Source: Streptococcus sp.
Lineage (GTDB): Bacteria > Bacillota > Bacilli > Lactobacillales > Aerococcaceae
Assembly (NCBI GenBank): GCA_015264885.1
Contig: JABZYY010000041.1
Span: 1-9,168, forward strand
Reading direction: 5' to 3'
Length of the DNA stretch: 9,168 nt
Position numbers and translations under genes: made by a program. Below the pieces are notes generated by a model, which was not told the DNA's origin, did not search any database, and saw nothing but the letters and a program-made list of their open reading frames with translations. Positions 1-3,449 of the stretch are shown here, piece by piece (position 1 is the first letter of the stretch; every line of letters begins with the position of its first letter).

Positions 1-86
1 TCCTTGATGACCGCTGCTTTCTCGCCTTGAGAAGCGCAGCTTCCTTTTCTTTTCTCAAGGCTTTCAGTTTTTTTATAACAGCAATT
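1..86 (-). CDS. Start of IS3-family OrfB (transposase catalytic part) in the -1 frame, partial
   Basis: The -1 frame relative to OrfA opens just after a TGA at 89-87 and stays open to the window edge. After the slippage site it reads TESLEKRKGSC and then GEKAAVIKE. The last piece resembles the K-x-x-VI-x-E stretch that opens OrfB in IS150-like elements. OrfB would carry the DDE integrase domain, which is outside the window. No start codon with a ribosome binding site is visible, so expression as an OrfAB fusion by -1 frameshifting is the likely route. Only about 28 codons are visible, so the assignment rests on frame position and that short motif. Confidence 0.5.
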
Positions 87-541
87 TCAGCTTCTAAATA
101 TGCATTGCGTTCACGTAATCGAACTAATTCTTCTCGTTCAGATTCTGAAAGGTTATCAGGCACAGCTTTTTTATTCATAATAGGCTCCTTAGATAATGCT
201 TGTCCACTTTTCTCATTCTTTAGACCATTATATCCATAAGTTAGATACTTGTGAACCCAAGAACTTAATAATCCGTGATTAATTCCTGCTGGGAAAGAAA
301 CCTCTGTAAGAGTTTTCCCATTTAAAACCTGTAGAACAAATGTCAATTTTTCTTCCTGTGACCATTTTCTTTGCCTTTTAACGCGCTTTAATCCCTTAGG
401 ACCGCGTATTTTTTCAATTTTATCCCATTCCCGTATTTTTTTCCGGAAACTACTCTTCATAACTTTTTCAGGCGTTTCGGCCCATATTCCTTGTCGATAT
501 AATTCGACACATTTCATTTTGAACTCAAATGAGTAACGCAT
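1..541 (-). CDS. IS3-family transposase OrfA (partial at window edge)
   Basis: OrfA is the DNA-binding subunit of an IS3-family transposase. It recognises the element ends and is made alone or fused to the catalytic OrfB. The start is ATG at 541-539, with a GGGGG ribosome binding site about 9 bases upstream. At least 180 codons are open to the window edge. The N-terminus MRYSFEFKMKCVELYRQG is a first short HTH. A second HTH spans about residues 60-110 (KWSQEEKLTFVLQVLNG through LSSWVHKYLTYGYNGL). A heptad-repeat coiled coil follows at about residues 130-157 (LSESEREELVRLRERNAYLE), then the frameshift site. This domain order is the known IS150-group OrfA layout. The frame has no stop inside the window, so the natural end of OrfA lies outside it. 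Confidence 0.85.
   Translation of the reverse strand, partial: MRYSFEFKMKCVELYRQGIWAETPEKVMKSSFRKKIREWDKIEKIRGPKGLKRVKRQRKWSQEEKLTFVLQVLNGKTLTEVSFPAGINHGLLSSWVHKYLTYGYNGLKNEKSGQALSKEPIMNKKAVPDNLSESEREELVRLRERNAYLEAEIAVIKKLKALRKEKEAALLKARKQRSSR
25..74 (-). promoter_or_regulatory. Programmed -1 ribosomal frameshift site (A7 plus downstream stem)
   Basis: On the minus strand the OrfA codons ATA AAA AAA CTG contain the heptamer A AAA AAA (74-68). Seven bases downstream begins a stem: CCTTGAGA (60-53) pairs perfectly with TCTCAAGG (32-25), with an inner GAAGC/GCTTC hairpin (43-39 with 35-31) competing for or stacking inside it. A slippery A-run followed at this distance by a stem is the known IS3-family signal that produces the OrfAB transposase. 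Confidence 0.75.
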
Positions 542-547
542 AATAAA

Positions 548-584
548 TACCCCCTTTACTGGTTTGTCCAGTAAAGGGGGTACA
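548..584 (-). repeat. IS terminal repeat that forms a perfect 15-bp hairpin over the orfA ribosome binding site
   Basis: The arms at 548-562 and 568-582 are perfect 15-base inverted copies (TACCCCCTTTACTGG and its complement) with a 5-base loop. Read on the minus strand, the element tip TGTACCCCC is the first arm. The second arm contains AAAGGGGG, the ribosome binding site of orfA. A transcript entering from outside the element would carry both arms and could fold up the site, whereas a transcript starting inside would not. Confidence 0.7.
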
Positions 585-598
585 TATCATAGTTGTGA

Positions 599-706
599 TT
601 CGTTTGTGGTCTGCAAACTACAACGAAAAAATACGGTAATGGAGAGATGTTAGAGAAAGCATCTGTTCGTGTTGATGAAAGTGGTGCGATTCACTTCGAA
701 GAATAA
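599..706 (+). pseudogene. 3' fragment of an unidentified gene next to the IS tip
   Basis: A frame ending in TAA at 704-706 and followed directly by a terminator encodes a tail containing KKYGNGEMLEKASVRVDE and ending SGAIHFEE. It looks like real coding sequence: acidic C-terminus, no stop for 35 codons, terminator 7 bases after the stop. Upstream it meets an in-frame TGA at 596-598, only 12 bases from the IS tip at 584. The 5' part of the gene is therefore missing, presumably split by the insertion and then slightly decayed. I do not recognise the family. A gene reading into this position could still exist left of the IS, outside the window. Confidence 0.45.
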
Positions 707-712
707 AGATTG

Positions 713-744
713 AGCCTACCTCTCGGGGTAGGCTTTATTTTTTT
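713..744 (+). terminator. Rho-independent terminator
   Basis: AGCCTACC (713-720) pairs perfectly with GGTAGGCT (727-734) across a 6-base loop, followed by a T-rich run (TTTATTTTTTT, 734-744). It ends the gene fragment before it and separates that fragment from the promoter at 776. Confidence 0.85.
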
Positions 745-775
745 GCATTTTTTCAAATTATTTTTTTTAAAAGTG

Positions 776-809
776 TTGACAGCATAGCACAAAAGTGCCA
801 TGCTATAAT
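776..809 (+). promoter_or_regulatory. Promoter with a palindrome filling an unusually long spacer
   Basis: TTGACA (776-781) and the extended -10 TGC-TATAAT (801-809) are both near consensus but lie 22 bp apart, well beyond the usual 17. The gap holds a near-perfect palindrome: arm AGCATAGCAC (781-790), an AAAA centre, and arm GTGCCATGCT (795-804) with one mismatch. This layout suggests either that the extended -10 alone drives initiation, or that a regulator bound to the palindrome controls use of the promoter. It reads into the small ORFs at 851-1309. Confidence 0.7.
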
Positions 810-811
810 TG

Positions 812-828
812 TAAGGGAGATACCCTTA
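812..828 (+). promoter_or_regulatory. Second palindrome at the transcript start
   Basis: TAAGGG (812-817), spacer AGATA, CCCTTA (823-828) form a perfect 6-bp inverted repeat just downstream of the -10 box, about where transcription would begin. It could be an operator or a 5' hairpin protecting the mRNA. It lies 9 bases before the AAAGGAG of the first small ORF. Confidence 0.45.
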
Positions 829-850
829 ACTAAAAAGAAAGGAGTAAAAT

Positions 851-886
851 ATGAGAAGATTGGCAAGAAAAAGCCACTCAAAATGA
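851..886 (+). CDS. Very short basic leader ORF (11 codons)
   Basis: ATG at 851 has a strong AAAGGAG ribosome binding site 6 bases upstream and encodes MRRLARKSHSK before TGA at 884-886. Six of the eleven residues are arginine or lysine. It is the first ORF behind the promoter at 776, and its stop overlaps the ATG of the next ORF (ATGA), which favours translational coupling. Its last codons (874-881, CCACTCAA) can pair with TTGAGTGG at 947-954, so ribosome movement over this ORF could change the downstream RNA fold. It could be a regulatory leader peptide or only a translation-loading ORF; I do not recognise a family. Confidence 0.45.
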   Translation: MRRLARKSHSK

Positions 887-963
887 AGACAAAACAAAGT
901 TTCAAAATCAGACTCAACTTGTTTATATTCTTCTTCGAGTGGACGATTGAGTGGGGCGGATAG
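883..963 (+). CDS. Small hydrophobic peptide ending EWTIEWGG, pheromone-precursor-like
   Basis: ATG at 883 overlaps the stop of the preceding 11-codon ORF (ATGA) and opens a 26-residue peptide ending at TAG 961-963. It has a basic head (MKTKQSFKIR), a hydrophobic core (LNLFIFFF) and a tail EWTIEWGG. Streptococcal short hydrophobic peptides (SHP) that signal through Rgg regulators share this plan: 20-odd residues, basic start, hydrophobic core, and a processed C-terminal piece beginning with Asp or Glu and often ending in GG. The likeness is in layout only. No Rgg gene, exporter or protease lies in the window, and the 64-residue regulator nearby is not an Rgg. A short membrane peptide, or an ORF used only for coupling, are the alternatives. 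Confidence 0.5.
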   Translation: MKTKQSFKIRLNLFIFFFEWTIEWGG

Positions 964-1004
964 CCCCTCTCGATTGCCTATATCTTATCATAAAAATATC
1001 GATT

Positions 1005-1106
1005 ATGAAAGTAACTTTTAAAAAAGGGTGGCAACCTTTCGATTGGAAAGCGTTTATTGCTTGGATTATCTTTATAAGTTTAATAGTATGGTTTATATTT
1101 AAGTAG
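1005..1106 (+). CDS. Small tryptophan-rich one-span membrane peptide (33 aa)
   Basis: ATG at 1005 gives a 33-residue peptide ending at TAG 1104-1106. It begins MKVTFKKGWQPFDWKAF and continues with a hydrophobic span of about 15 residues (IAWIIFISLIVWFIF) and a final Lys. Basic residues before the span predict the N-terminus inside the cell. There is no good ribosome binding site before this ATG. An in-frame GTG at 951 would extend it by 18 residues and overlap the previous ORF, allowing coupled translation. The stop lies 8 bases before the ATG of the HTH-like gene at 1115, so the two are probably made from one transcript. Function unknown; composition fits a small membrane-active or membrane-regulatory peptide. 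Confidence 0.5.
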   Translation: MKVTFKKGWQPFDWKAFIAWIIFISLIVWFIFK

Positions 1107-1114
1107 GTGATTAT

Positions 1115-1309
1115 ATGAAAGTAGATACGGATAAAATTGAATGGCTCCTTAGTAATGTCACTCAATATCGAATTAATAAAGATACAGGAGTGAATTTATC
1201 TATTTTAGGAAGATTAGTCAGAGGTGAGCGTAAAATCGAAAATCTGACTATAAAAACAGGATGCTTGTTAACCGAGTATGCTGATCAGCTTCAAAAGCAG
1301 GATAATTGA
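1115..1309 (+). CDS. Small HTH-like DNA-binding protein (64 aa)
   Basis: This 64-residue protein has the order WLLSNVTQYRINKDTGV, then LSILGRLVRGERKIENLT, then a C-terminal helix IKTGCLLTEYADQLQ. The middle reads like a minimal XRE-type helix-turn-helix: a Y-x-I-x-K-x-T-G-V helix, a turn, a recognition helix with LGRLVRGE, and the ENLT-to-LTEYA closing helix. Proteins of this size and pattern occur on plasmids and integrated elements of lactic acid bacteria and streptococci. That family memory is from general knowledge, not a search. The start has AGGTGA a few bases upstream. It is the last gene of the unit that begins at 776, so autoregulation through the palindromes at 781-828 is a natural guess. 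It ends 5 bases before the terminator region at 1315. Confidence 0.65.
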   Translation: MKVDTDKIEWLLSNVTQYRINKDTGVNLSILGRLVRGERKIENLTIKTGCLLTEYADQLQKQDN

Positions 1310-1314
1310 AGACT

Positions 1315-1348
1315 AAAAAAAGCGGGCTAGTGATAGCTCGCTTTATTT
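1315..1348. terminator. Bidirectional rho-independent terminator
   Basis: AAAGCGGGCTA (1319-1329) pairs with TAGCTCGCTTT (1334-1344) with a single G-T wobble and a GTGA loop. On the plus strand it is followed by TTTATTTG, closing the small-ORF unit. On the minus strand it is followed by seven T residues (complement of 1321-1315), so it can also stop transcription coming from the tRNA gene. Confidence 0.8.
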
Positions 1349-1414
1349 GTACTCTTTTTGTACTCGGTTTTATATTATGTATGTTTTTAAAAGAAACTAA
1401 AACATTGATTTTAC

Positions 1415-1458
1415 AACGTTTTGCAACGATAGGAAACGTCATGAAACGTTAAAAAACG
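1415..1458. repeat. Five AACG repeats at exact 10-bp spacing, reaching the tRNA 3' end
   Basis: AACG begins at 1415, 1425, 1435, 1445 and 1455, always 10 bp apart; four of the five are AACGT. The flanking bases vary, so this is a phased binding-site-like array rather than a simple tandem duplication. The last copy covers the discriminator base and last acceptor-stem base of the tRNA-Arg gene. The rest of 1349-1456 contains no gene that I can see. Confidence 0.6.
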
Positions 1459-1528
1459 TCGCCTAGGGGAGTCGAACCCCTGTTATGAGAACCGGAATCT
1501 CATGTGATATCCACTACACTAAGGCGAC
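1457..1528 (-). tRNA. tRNA-Arg (anticodon CCG)
   Basis: The minus strand folds into a full cloverleaf of 72 bases. The acceptor stem GTCGCCT (1528-1522) pairs with AGGCGAC (1464-1458), followed by discriminator G at 1457. The anticodon stem TGAGA/TCTCA encloses the loop TTCCGGT, giving anticodon CCG, which reads the arginine codon CGG. The T arm is AGGGG-TTCGACT-CCCCT. CCA is not encoded; T residues follow at once. The 3' half, a favoured target of integrases, borders the repeat array at 1415-1458. Confidence 0.95.
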
Positions 1529-1539
1529 ATTCTTTCCTA

Positions 1540-1568
1540 AGTGTATCTAATTTTAGAAAACTGTGCAA
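1540..1568 (-). promoter_or_regulatory. Promoter of tRNA-Arg
   Basis: On the minus strand TTGCAC (1568-1563) and TACACT (1545-1540) are separated by exactly 17 bp. The -10 box lies 11 bases before the tRNA 5' end, leaving room for a very short leader. Confidence 0.75.
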
Positions 1569-1651
1569 GTTTTGGAAAAAATTGAGTATAAAGGAGAAAT
1601 GGTTTAATTCGTTTAATTTTAAAAGAGAGCAAAAAAGTATAAGAAGAGAGC

Positions 1652-1691
1652 AACATTACCATATATGGTAATTACCAAATATGGTAATGTT
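1652..1691 (+). promoter_or_regulatory. Double palindrome, likely operator of the toxin-antitoxin unit
   Basis: Two 18-bp palindromes of the form ATTACC-N6-GGTAAT sit at 1655-1672 (perfect) and 1671-1688 (one central mismatch pair). Their centres are 16 bp apart and they share two bases. The whole block is also a longer inverted repeat: AACATTACCATAT (1652-1664) pairs perfectly with 1679-1691. It ends 18 bp before the truncated toxin ATG. XRE-type antitoxins commonly repress their own promoter through such sites. No convincing -35/-10 pair could be fixed nearby. The stretch 1569-1651 shows only AT-rich sequence and two copies of AGAGAGCAA. Confidence 0.65.
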
Positions 1692-1709
1692 TAAGTGGGA
1701 GGGGGATTT

Positions 1710-1862
1710 ATGAAAATAGAGCATCAGATTGACCCAAGAACATTAGAGTTTGTGGATAGTAGACCGTATAAAGAAAAGGTGAAAATGCTTGCGGCTCTTA
1801 AATTGCTTGATAAAGAAGAGCGATACTCGAGATGTGGGGGAATAGATCACGGACTAAATTGA
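1710..1862 (+). pseudogene. Truncated HigB/RelE-like toxin (N-terminal part, 50 codons)
   Basis: ATG at 1710 follows a strong GGAGGGGG site. The product begins MKIEHQIDPRTLEFVDSRP and continues KEKVKMLAALKLLDKEE, which fits the N-terminal helices of HigB/RelE-type mRNA interferases (pattern EFxxSxPxKxxAKxxxALxLL). Those toxins usually have about 90-120 residues. Here the frame ends with TGA at 1860-1862 after 50 residues, and the central beta sheet and catalytic C-terminus are absent. After about residue 38 the sequence (YSRCGGIDHGLN) no longer resembles the family. The antitoxin follows at 1902, so the deleted part was probably between the two. The short ORF is almost certainly inactive as a nuclease. 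Family assignment rests on about 35 residues and is moderate. Confidence 0.5.
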
Positions 1863-1901
1863 AAATTCCAGTTGTATATACTAAAGAGGAGGCTTTAAAA
1901 A

Positions 1902-2219
1902 ATGGATCAGAATCTGAAGCGTTCAATAGCACGCTTGTCATTGGATTGGGAGAACTTCGAAAAAGACTTAGATTTAGATTTCACTCTAAAAGAAATGGCA
2001 GCAAGGATTACAGAGTTGAGACTTGTGTCGGGACTCTCACGTACCGAGTTTGCAGAAAAGGTTGGGATAAAACCAGCGCATTTGTCACGGATAGTTTCAG
2101 GACATCATAATCCCTCGATTTTATTCTTAGAAGAGATGGCACAAAAAGTCGGAGCTCATTTAGAAATTTCTTTTGTAATGGATGACGGAGAAACCTGCCG
2201 TGAAAAGGTTAATAGGTAA
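1902..2219 (+). CDS. XRE-family HTH protein, HigA-like antitoxin
   Basis: This 105-residue protein has an N-terminal helical part (residues about 1-30) and an XRE-type helix-turn-helix at about 37-90: ARITELRLVSGLSRTEFAEK, then VGIKPAHLSRIVSGHHNPSI, then FLEEMAQKVGAHLEISFV. The start at 1902 has AGAGGAGG about 10 bases upstream. In higBA-type modules the toxin gene comes first and such a protein neutralises it and represses the pair. That order is kept here, but the toxin is cut short, so this is probably an orphan antitoxin or regulator. The palindromes at 1652-1691 are its likely target. A solitary phage-type regulator is the alternative. Confidence 0.75.
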   Translation: MDQNLKRSIARLSLDWENFEKDLDLDFTLKEMAARITELRLVSGLSRTEFAEKVGIKPAHLSRIVSGHHNPSILFLEEMAQKVGAHLEISFVMDDGETCREKVNR

Positions 2220-2222
2220 CAA

Positions 2223-2239
2223 GGGACTAAATTGGTCCC
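2223..2239 (+). terminator. Weak hairpin after the antitoxin, possible terminator
   Basis: GGGAC (2223-2227) pairs with GTCCC (2235-2239). The following sequence CGAAAATTC has no T-tract, so intrinsic termination would be poor. The rest of 2240-2280 holds no other feature that I can support. Confidence 0.25.
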
Positions 2240-2280
2240 GAAAATTCATGAATCTTAACCAAAATGTAATCTGAGCACGG

Positions 2281-2308
2281 TTGCATTTCTGCTATTTTGT
2301 GTTAAAAT
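2281..2308 (+). promoter_or_regulatory. Promoter of the cggR-glycolysis operon
   Basis: TTGCAT (2281-2286) is separated by 16 bp from TAAAAT (2303-2308), which is preceded by TGT as an extended -10. It predicts an mRNA leader of about 85 bases before cggR. No other good promoter is seen between cggR and pgk, so gap depends on this one. Confidence 0.75.
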
Positions 2309-2352
2309 ATAAATGTGTTCAGAAATATGGATTCAAAGATACTGGAAATAAG

Positions 2353-2380
2353 CGGGACGATATACGACCCTATCTGGAAA
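2353..2380 (+). promoter_or_regulatory. Candidate CggR operator in the leader
   Basis: CGGGAC at 2353-2358 matches the half-site known from the Bacillus subtilis CggR operator (CGGGAC-N6-TGTC, twice). It lies downstream of the transcription start and upstream of cggR, where the Bacillus repressor acts as a roadblock. The TGTC partner and the second CGGGAC are not present in their expected form (CGACCC and CTGG follow instead), so this is a partial match only. Confidence 0.35.
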
Positions 2381-2399
2381 CGATTGGAGGAAGGTTTCG

Positions 2400-3419
2400 A
2401 TGAATTATCTTAATCTATCTCATTTATTAGTTCCAGAAAGCAGAGTCGCTCTTCAAACGCGATTCCGTATTTTACAAGCCATCGCGACGTATCAACCGAT
2501 TGGACGAAGAGCCCTTGCAAAAGTGGTTCAGATGTCCGAACGCACACTACGTAATGAATGTGAGGATATGAAAGCTTTAGACCTGATTGAAGTACAAGGG
2601 TCAGGGATGCGACTCACGGAAGTTGGCGAATTTATATTAGAACGGTCGGATGATTTGAAAAACAACTTTATTCAGATGAGTCTGGTGGAACATAAGGTGG
2701 CTAAAACCTTAGGCGTTCAATATGTAAAAGTTGTGGATGATCCGGCGAAAACATCTGAGTTGGTACAAGAGATTATGGATGTCCTTTTACCGCTTGGAAC
2801 TTCCATTATCGCCATCACTGGGGGCCAAACGATGGTCCGTGTCAGCGAAGGATTCACAAAAGACATTTCAGTGAACCGAGACTTAACGATTGTTCCTGCA
2901 AGAGGAGGAATGTTTGGGTCGATGGTGATTCAAGCCAATAATGTCAGTGAGAAAATGGCGACTGGAATTGGCGCTCATCATGAAGCGTTATTCGTTCCAG
3001 AACATGTCCAACAGGCGACATATGCACCGCTAATGCAAGAACCTTCAGTCGCAAAGACGATAGGTCTCATGAAAAAGGCGGAGTGTTTGTTATATAGCGT
3101 TGGAAGTGCTATTATAATGGGAGAGAGACGTGGTCTTACAAAAGAACAAATGGCTACGTTAAAAAAGAAGAAAGCAATTGGAGAAGCGTTCGGTTGTTTC
3201 TTCGATGCAGAAGGAAATGTGGTATTAAAAATCCCACGAGTAGGGCTGCATCTTAGTGATTTATCTACGATTCCACATTCGATTGCCGTTGTGGAAGGCG
3301 CAGAGAAGGCACCTGCTTTAAAAGCATATGCCAAATTAGCTCCAGTGGATCGCACTTGGTTTGTGATTGACAAGGAGACATCAGAGTTGGTTTTGAACGG
3401 GGCAACCCGCAAAAAATAA
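2400..3419 (+). CDS. cggR: Central glycolytic genes regulator CggR (SorC family)
   Basis: CggR represses the gap operon when glycolytic flux is low and lets go when fructose-1,6-bisphosphate binds. The 339-residue product has a winged HTH at about residues 18-76 (recognition helix near MSERTLRNECEDMKALDLIE). A SorC-type sugar-phosphate-binding domain covers about 90-335, with ITGGQTMVRVSEG, VPARGGMFGSMVIQANN and LLYSVGSAIIMGERRGL. Length and layout match Bacillus CggR (about 340 residues). The start at 2400 has GGAGGAAGG 6 bases upstream. Its place as first gene before gap is the conserved arrangement in Bacillus, Listeria and many lactic acid bacteria. It ends 30 bases before gap with no terminator, so the two share a transcript, and CggR controls its own synthesis too. 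Confidence 0.92.
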   Translation: MNYLNLSHLLVPESRVALQTRFRILQAIATYQPIGRRALAKVVQMSERTLRNECEDMKALDLIEVQGSGMRLTEVGEFILERSDDLKNNFIQMSLVEHKVAKTLGVQYVKVVDDPAKTSELVQEIMDVLLPLGTSIIAITGGQTMVRVSEGFTKDISVNRDLTIVPARGGMFGSMVIQANNVSEKMATGIGAHHEALFVPEHVQQATYAPLMQEPSVAKTIGLMKKAECLLYSVGSAIIMGERRGLTKEQMATLKKKKAIGEAFGCFFDAEGNVVLKIPRVGLHLSDLSTIPHSIAVVEGAEKAPALKAYAKLAPVDRTWFVIDKETSELVLNGATRKK

Positions 3420-3449
3420 AAATAAAAAATTCCTAGGAGGAAAAACTAT

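Larger units (their letters stand above)
1..584 (-). mobile_element. IS3-family (IS150-like) insertion sequence, 5' part only
   Basis: This is the left part of an insertion sequence lying on the minus strand and running off the window at position 1. Seen in the sequence: an orfA with two helix-turn-helix segments and a leucine zipper, a slippery A7 run leading to a second frame, and a tip that reads TGTACCCCC on the minus strand and ends at 584. IS3-family elements typically begin with TG and end with CA, which sets the boundary at 583/584. The three flanking bases at 585-587 (TAT) would be the candidate target duplication, but the other end of the element lies outside the window. IS150-group membership is inferred from the orfA architecture, not from a database search. 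Confidence 0.85.
1851..2247 (+). repeat. Short imperfect direct repeat flanking the antitoxin gene
   Basis: GGACTAAATTG occurs at 1851-1861, at the toxin stop codon, and again at 2224-2234, just after the antitoxin stop. In both places AAAATTC follows: directly in the first copy (1862-1868), and after six extra bases GTCCCG in the second (2241-2247). The extra bases create a small GGGAC/GTCCC hairpin. It may be a duplication scar linked to the toxin truncation. Confidence 0.4.

Noticed and set aside
27..239. 70-codon plus-strand ORF rich in Ser and Phe
   Set aside because: It lies antisense to the transposase OrfA frame and has no ribosome binding site or protein-like motif; it is a shadow.
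923..1165. 80-codon minus-strand ORF across the small-ORF unit
   Set aside because: It runs against the better supported plus-strand ORFs, promoter and terminator and shows no family features.
1415..1458. CRISPR array or simple tandem repeat
   Set aside because: The repeats are only 4-5 bases in a 10-bp period, with no repeat-spacer structure of CRISPR size.
1582..1617. Promoter for the toxin-antitoxin unit (TTGAGT with TTTAAT boxes)
   Set aside because: The possible spacings are 15 or 24 bp and the boxes are poor, so I could not support a definite promoter.
1832..2110. 92-codon plus-strand ORF overlapping toxin end and antitoxin
   Set aside because: It is another frame of the antitoxin gene; there is no proper ribosome binding site at 1832, and the HTH frame starting at 1902 is clearly the real one. 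I considered it as the displaced C-terminus of the toxin, but it shows no HigB/RelE motif.
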